A program made the translations under genes and the position numbers. 64,000 nt of DNA from Mayfieldus sp963740555 (lineage in GTDB: Bacteria; Actinomycetota; Thermoleophilia; Solirubrobacterales; 70-9), in contig CAVUES010000015.1 in assembly GCA_963740555.1 (NCBI GenBank), forward strand, positions 176,981-240,980, given 5' to 3'. Under the pieces are notes generated by a model, which worked only from the letters and a program-made list of their open reading frames with translations, had not been told where the DNA came from and made no database searches. Of this stretch, positions 60,901 to 64,000 are shown piece by piece (the stretch's first letter is position 1; each line of letters opens with the position of its first letter).

Positions 60901-63512
60901 AGCTGGGCGAGCTGGGCACGGCGCTGGAAGGGCTGCCCGCCCTGGCCCGCGAGATGGGCAAGGGCGAGACGCTTGTAGCGGACCTGTACGCCGAGCACGT
61001 CGGCCCGGCGCCGCCTCGGGACGAGCTGGCCCACCGCCTCCGGGGCGCTCTCGCCGAGGCGGGACTGCCGGCCGAGCTCGAGCGGATCGTGTTCGCCATC
61101 TCCGCTCCCGAGCGGGGCCGCGGCATGTCGGCGATCGACCTGTTCAGCTTTCGGCGAACCGGGGCCGGGCGGCTCGAAGAGGACGAGTCCCTTCGCGGGC
61201 TGCACCCGATGGTGGCCGAGCGCTTGAACCTGTGGAGGCTGTCGGAGTTCGAGCTCGAGCGCCGCCCGTCGCCGGAGGACGTCTACCTCTACCAGGCCAC
61301 CGCGCGCTCCGATCCCCGCGACGAGCGCCTGTTCGCGCTTGCCGATGTCCGCGACCTGACACCGGTGCGCGACGACGACGGGCGGCTGATCGCGGTTCCG
61401 GAGCTGGAGCGGGCGTTGACCCAGTCGCTGGAGGCGATGCGCGACGCGCAGGCGCAGCGAGAGCCGCGCCGGCGGCTGTTCTGGAACCGGGTGCAGATGT
61501 TCGCCTGGCCCCCGATCACACTGGCCCCCGGGGACCTGCGGGCGCTGATCGCCCGCTACGGGAGGATCACCCGGGACCTCGGCATCGAGATGGTGGAACT
61601 GCGCGGGCGCATGCACGAGGACGGCGAGGAGCGCCCGCGCGAGCTGCGCTTCTTCAGCCCCACCGGACGCGGCGTCATCGTCGAGGTCGACGACCCCCCG
61701 AACCGGCCGCTGAGGCCACTCGACGACGGTGCCCGCCGCATCATCCGGGCCCGCCAGCGCGGCACCGTCCATCCGGCGGAACTGGTCAAAGTTCTGGCTC
61801 CTGCACGCACCGACTCCGATGGCGAGGGCCTGCCGCCCGGCGACTTCACCGAGCACGATCTGGACGAGTCCGGTCGGCTGGCACCGGTCGACCGCGGTCT
61901 CGCCCTCAACGAGGCGAGCATCGTCGTCGGGCTGGTCCGCAACCGCACCGAGCGCTACCCGGAGGGGATGCAGCGGGTCGCGCTCTTCGGCGACCCGACG
62001 CGGGCGCTGGGCTCGCTTGCCCAGCCGGAGTGCGAGCGGATCATCGCCGCCCTCGATCTGGCGGAGGAGCTGCGCGTGCCAGCCGAGTGGTTCGCGCTCT
62101 CCGCCGGGGCCAAGATCGCGATGGACTCGGGGACCGAGAACATGGACTGGATCGCAGCGGTGCTGCGGCGGATCGTCACCTACACTCAGCGCGGGGGCGA
62201 GCTCAACATCATCGTCACCGGCATCAACGTCGGCGCCCAGCCCTACTGGAACGCCGAGGCGACGATGCTGATGCACACGAGGGGGATCCTGGTGATGACG
62301 CCAGAGAGTGCCATGGTCCTGACCGGGAAGCAGGCGCTCGACTACTCGGGCGGAGTGTCCGCCGAGGACAATTTCGGCATCGGGGGCTACGAGCGGGTGA
62401 TGGGGCCGAACGGCGAAGCGCAGTACTGGGCCCCCGATCTGGCGGGGGCCTGCCGGGTGCTGCTCGCCCACTACGACCACACCTACGTGGCGCCCGGGGA
62501 GCGCTTCCCGCGCCGGGCGGCCACCGCAGATCCCCCCGACCGCGACGTACGTTCCGCTCCCCACCACGCACCCGACTCCGACCTCGAGCGGGTGGGCGAC
62601 ATCTTCTCCGGCGAGCGCAACCCCGGCCGCAAGAAGGCTTTCGACATCCGCTCGGTGATGCGGGCTGTCGCCGACAGCGACGCCGCCCCGCTGGAGCGCT
62701 GGAGCGGCTGGCACGACGCGGAGACGGCTGTCGTCTGGGACGTCCATCTGGGGGGCCGGCCGGTGGCGATGCTGGGAATCGAGTCGAGACCTCTTTCGCG
62801 CTACGGCGGCATACCCGCCGACGGTCCCGAGCAGTGGACCTCGGGAACGCTGTTCCCGCAGTCGTCGCGCAAGATCGCCCGGGCACTGAACGCCGCCAGC
62901 GGCAACCGGCCGGTCGTCTTCATCGCCAACCTCGCTGGCTTCGACGGTGCCCCGGAGTCGATGGCCAAGTGGCAGCTTGAATACGGAGCCGAGATCGGCC
63001 GCGCGGTGGTGAACTTCCGGGGGCCGATCGTCTTCTGCGTCGTCTCGCGCTACCACGGGGGGGCGTTCGTCGTCTTCTCGCAGAAGCTCAATGAGGATCT
63101 GGAGACGGTTGCGCTGGAAGGTGCCCATGCTTCGGTGATCGGCGGAGCACCGGCCGCCGCGGTCGTGTTCGCCGGCGAGGTCAAGCGGCGCACCCGCGAG
63201 GACTCTCGCATCAGGGAGATCGACGAGCGGATCGAGTCCGCGGAGGGCTCCGAGCGCCAGCGGCTGCGCTCTGAGCGGGCCGAGCTCTGGGGGCAGGTGC
63301 ACTCCGAGAAGCTCGGCGAGCTGGCGGCGGAGTTCGACTCCGTCCACAGCGTCGAGCGGGCCGTCGAGATGGGCTCGGTCAGCCGCATCATTCCGCCCTG
63401 CTCGCTGCGTCCATTCCTGATCGAGGCGGTGGAGCGCGGGATCCGCCGGACCGAGGACCGTCTCGCGGAGGACGATGACCGCGCCCGGCTGGCTGATTCG
63501 CTCGCTCGCTGA
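57906..63512 (+). CDS. Single-chain acetyl/propionyl-CoA carboxylase (BC-BCCP-central-CT)
   Basis: 1868 residues. Biotin carboxylase (about 1-470): ATP-grasp loop KASAGGGGRGIRKV and MEVNARLQVEHPVTEAVTG. BCCP with biotin Lys629 in VMESMKMESS. A long central region (about 670-1270). Carboxyltransferase (about 1290-1850): DSGTENMDWIAAVLRRI, MTPESAMVLTGKQALDYSGG, LAGFDGAPESMAKWQLEYGA. This is the domain order of eukaryotic acetyl-CoA carboxylase, known as one fused protein in some actinobacteria. It carboxylates acetyl- or propionyl-CoA using ATP and bicarbonate. It begins 17 bases after the megasynthase, which would consume its malonyl-CoA. Confidence 0.92.
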   Translation: MAAKRPFHRLAIVNRGEPAMRLVHAVRELNEQGDEPIRLIALYTEVDRQALFVRSADEAYCIGPATFTAGDGSRQAGYLDYEALERALRETRAEAAWVGWGFVAEHPRFSELCERLDVVMVGPDAATMRLLGDKISSKRLAERADVPVAPWSGPVETIEDVVRGAERIGYPLMVKASAGGGGRGIRKVLGAGELAAAFERASAEALQAFGDSTVLLEALVSPARHVEVQTIADGAGGVWAVGVRDCSLQRRNQKVIEESRCPALDEQQENEIAEASRRLVLEAGYRGAATVEFLYEPGVRRFWFMEVNARLQVEHPVTEAVTGLDLVKLQLHVAAGGRLEGEPPPPSGHAIEARLNAEDPALDFEAAPGKVVLLRLPSGPGIRVDSGLVAGDTIPPEFDSMIAKVIATGRDRPEAIARLRRALLETTVVIENGTTNLGFLLDVLSHPDVRSGDFDTTWLDRVRAGGDQDRPRHADAALLQAAIELSDELTATDRARFYAFARRGRPLARSEVGRRVELRHRGETYSFRVCQRGPQRYQLTIDDSTIELDVEHLGEHERRLVLWDRSWRTAISHQGADLLVEVDGLPHRISHDEGGAVRSHAPGVVVSVPVAVGDEVEAGDVVAVMESMKMESSLVAPYQGRVRKVMVGPNVQVDVGTPLVQIEPFDEGGAQRASGERVAFVDAQHRASTGSERHIEDLRLLESAVMGYDVPGMAVDDAIADLTSISSDPAESADLIAGEDRLLRLFADVRALSRPAHDADDPAQVLLRSPQEYFHSFLHSLDPQAEGLPERFTALLRRALAHYGIEDMDRTPDLEDACYRLFLSQQRLGPQHTAVLAILDRRLEHAHELAGRVPDDFSETLGRLGTAAEGRAPAIADLVRQVRYRYYDEPVIVAARETAYAVAERHLDALASAPERPDREQRIGALVACPQALASVLSRRLRAAEPRLGPALLEVMTRRYYRPPELAPFTEARSVGVSFICSAYRDEEGPKRLATAFVELGELGTALEGLPALAREMGKGETLVADLYAEHVGPAPPRDELAHRLRGALAEAGLPAELERIVFAISAPERGRGMSAIDLFSFRRTGAGRLEEDESLRGLHPMVAERLNLWRLSEFELERRPSPEDVYLYQATARSDPRDERLFALADVRDLTPVRDDDGRLIAVPELERALTQSLEAMRDAQAQREPRRRLFWNRVQMFAWPPITLAPGDLRALIARYGRITRDLGIEMVELRGRMHEDGEERPRELRFFSPTGRGVIVEVDDPPNRPLRPLDDGARRIIRARQRGTVHPAELVKVLAPARTDSDGEGLPPGDFTEHDLDESGRLAPVDRGLALNEASIVVGLVRNRTERYPEGMQRVALFGDPTRALGSLAQPECERIIAALDLAEELRVPAEWFALSAGAKIAMDSGTENMDWIAAVLRRIVTYTQRGGELNIIVTGINVGAQPYWNAEATMLMHTRGILVMTPESAMVLTGKQALDYSGGVSAEDNFGIGGYERVMGPNGEAQYWAPDLAGACRVLLAHYDHTYVAPGERFPRRAATADPPDRDVRSAPHHAPDSDLERVGDIFSGERNPGRKKAFDIRSVMRAVADSDAAPLERWSGWHDAETAVVWDVHLGGRPVAMLGIESRPLSRYGGIPADGPEQWTSGTLFPQSSRKIARALNAASGNRPVVFIANLAGFDGAPESMAKWQLEYGAEIGRAVVNFRGPIVFCVVSRYHGGAFVVFSQKLNEDLETVALEGAHASVIGGAPAAAVVFAGEVKRRTREDSRIREIDERIESAEGSERQRLRSERAELWGQVHSEKLGELAAEFDSVHSVERAVEMGSVSRIIPPCSLRPFLIEAVERGIRRTEDRLAEDDDRARLADSLAR

Positions 63513-64000
63513 GACCCCGCCGGGCGACGGCTGGCTGAGTCCGCGCGAGCGCGCCGTGCTCGGGAAGCTGGGGATCGAGAAGCGGCGCAGCGACTGGCGG
63601 CTCGGCCGCTTCGCCGCCAAGGCCGCCGTCGGCGCCTGGCTGAAGGTCGAGCCCGCGCGGGTCGAGGTGCTGGCGGCCGGCGACGGAGCGCCGCAGGCCC
63701 ACCTCGACGGGGAGCCCTTGCCGGTCGCCCTCTCGATCAGCCACCGCGCGGGCCGCGCGCTGGCCGCGGCCACCGGCACGCCGGCAGCGCTCGGCTGCGA
63801 CCTCGAGCTGCTCGAGCGACGCAGCGACGGTTTCGTACGCGACTGGCTGGCTACGCCGGAGAGGGAGTTGCTCGAGACTCTGCCCGAGGAGAGGCGATCG
63901 CTTGCGGCGAACCTCATCTGGGCGTCCAAGGAGGCGGCGGCGAAGGCCCGCCGGGAGGGGCTGCGCCTTGACGTGCGGGACGCAGCAGCCCTGCCGCTGG
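63475..64000 (+). CDS. 4'-phosphopantetheinyl transferase, cut by window end
   Basis: ATG at 63475 overlaps the carboxylase by 38 bases; the frame is open to the end (175 residues visible). It has the Sfp/AcpT superfamily plan: a strand with the first metal Asp/Glu pair in LGCDLELLERRSDGFVRDWL and the second motif in LIWASKEAAAKARREGL (W..KEA..K), and upstream ALSISHRAGRALAAATG, where SISH is the usual His motif. It would move phosphopantetheine from CoA to carrier domains, most likely the three in the neighbouring megasynthase. Confidence 0.88.
   Translation, partial: MTAPGWLIRSLAETPPGDGWLSPRERAVLGKLGIEKRRSDWRLGRFAAKAAVGAWLKVEPARVEVLAAGDGAPQAHLDGEPLPVALSISHRAGRALAAATGTPAALGCDLELLERRSDGFVRDWLATPERELLETLPEERRSLAANLIWASKEAAAKARREGLRLDVRDAAALPL

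Noticed and set aside
59673..63929. A 1418-residue minus-strand open frame opposite the carboxylase
   Set aside because: The plus strand encodes a clear BC-BCCP-CT protein and a transferase; the antisense frame has shadow composition and no motif.

Overview
The window is a high-GC bacterial chromosome segment. Gene order and gene types point to an actinobacterium of the Thermoleophilia/Solirubrobacterales kind: the run alaS-ruvX-mltG-aroE-aroC-aroKB-aroQ-pepQ-efp-nusB, many GTG/TTG starts with ATGA-type stop/start overlaps, secreted YVTN/PKD and WxL-like proteins, and a fused eukaryote-like acyl-CoA carboxylase. This placement is inference from gene content; no rRNA is present to confirm it.

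Left part (1-4.9 kb): accessory DNA with an NTF2-like gene lacking a clear start, a SAM methyltransferase, an IS1182-like transposase broken by several frameshifts, and a secreted beta-propeller/PKD protein with frame problems at both ends.

4.9-16.9 kb: a decayed genomic island at a tRNA-Met gene. The complete tRNA lies at 16831-16904 (minus strand). Its 3' part plus downstream flank is duplicated in direct orientation 11.85 kb away (4902-5020 and 16753-16872), the usual attL/attR arrangement. No integrase was seen. The cargo looks like an amino-acid or opine catabolic set: an M24 peptidase, an enolase-superfamily racemase, an opine dehydrogenase and a luciferase-like monooxygenase on the minus strand, and a GntR/FCD regulator, a PLP dehydratase, an APC permease and an isochorismatase-family hydrolase on the plus strand. 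Only the last two enzymes/transporters are intact. The racemase C-terminal two thirds carries about ten in-frame stops yet keeps its frame, with an AT-ward composition shift.

16.9-45.1 kb: stable core genome. It holds a secreted lipase, an aldo/keto reductase, glutamate formimidoyltransferase, hisS-aspS, a probable 6S RNA directly after aspS, an IscU-like/MnmA fusion, and then alaS-ruvX-mltG, the shikimate genes aroE/aroC/aroKB/aroQ, pepQ, efp, nusB, a polyprenyl diphosphate synthase and dxs. A small two-hairpin repeat occurs three times; one copy supplies the start of a transporter gene and two abut a peroxiredoxin remnant.

45.1-47.7 kb: a small accessory patch between two direct repeats, with an NTF2-like protein, a small ABM-like protein, a secreted hypothetical protein, two copies of a 35-bp hairpin and a degenerate tRNA-Pro 3' end.

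47.7-64.0 kb: the most interesting system, a tightly coupled four-gene operon: acyl-CoA dehydrogenase, a 2832-residue Pfa/PKS-type megasynthase (KS-AT-KS-ACPx3-KR-DH), a 1868-residue single-chain acyl-CoA carboxylase (BC-BCCP-central-CT), and a 4'-phosphopantetheinyl transferase cut by the window end. Together these could make the extender (malonyl-CoA), activate the carrier proteins, and build and reduce a specialised acyl chain, i.e. a nearly self-contained secondary-lipid synthase. All three carrier domains have Thr where the phosphopantetheine Ser is expected.
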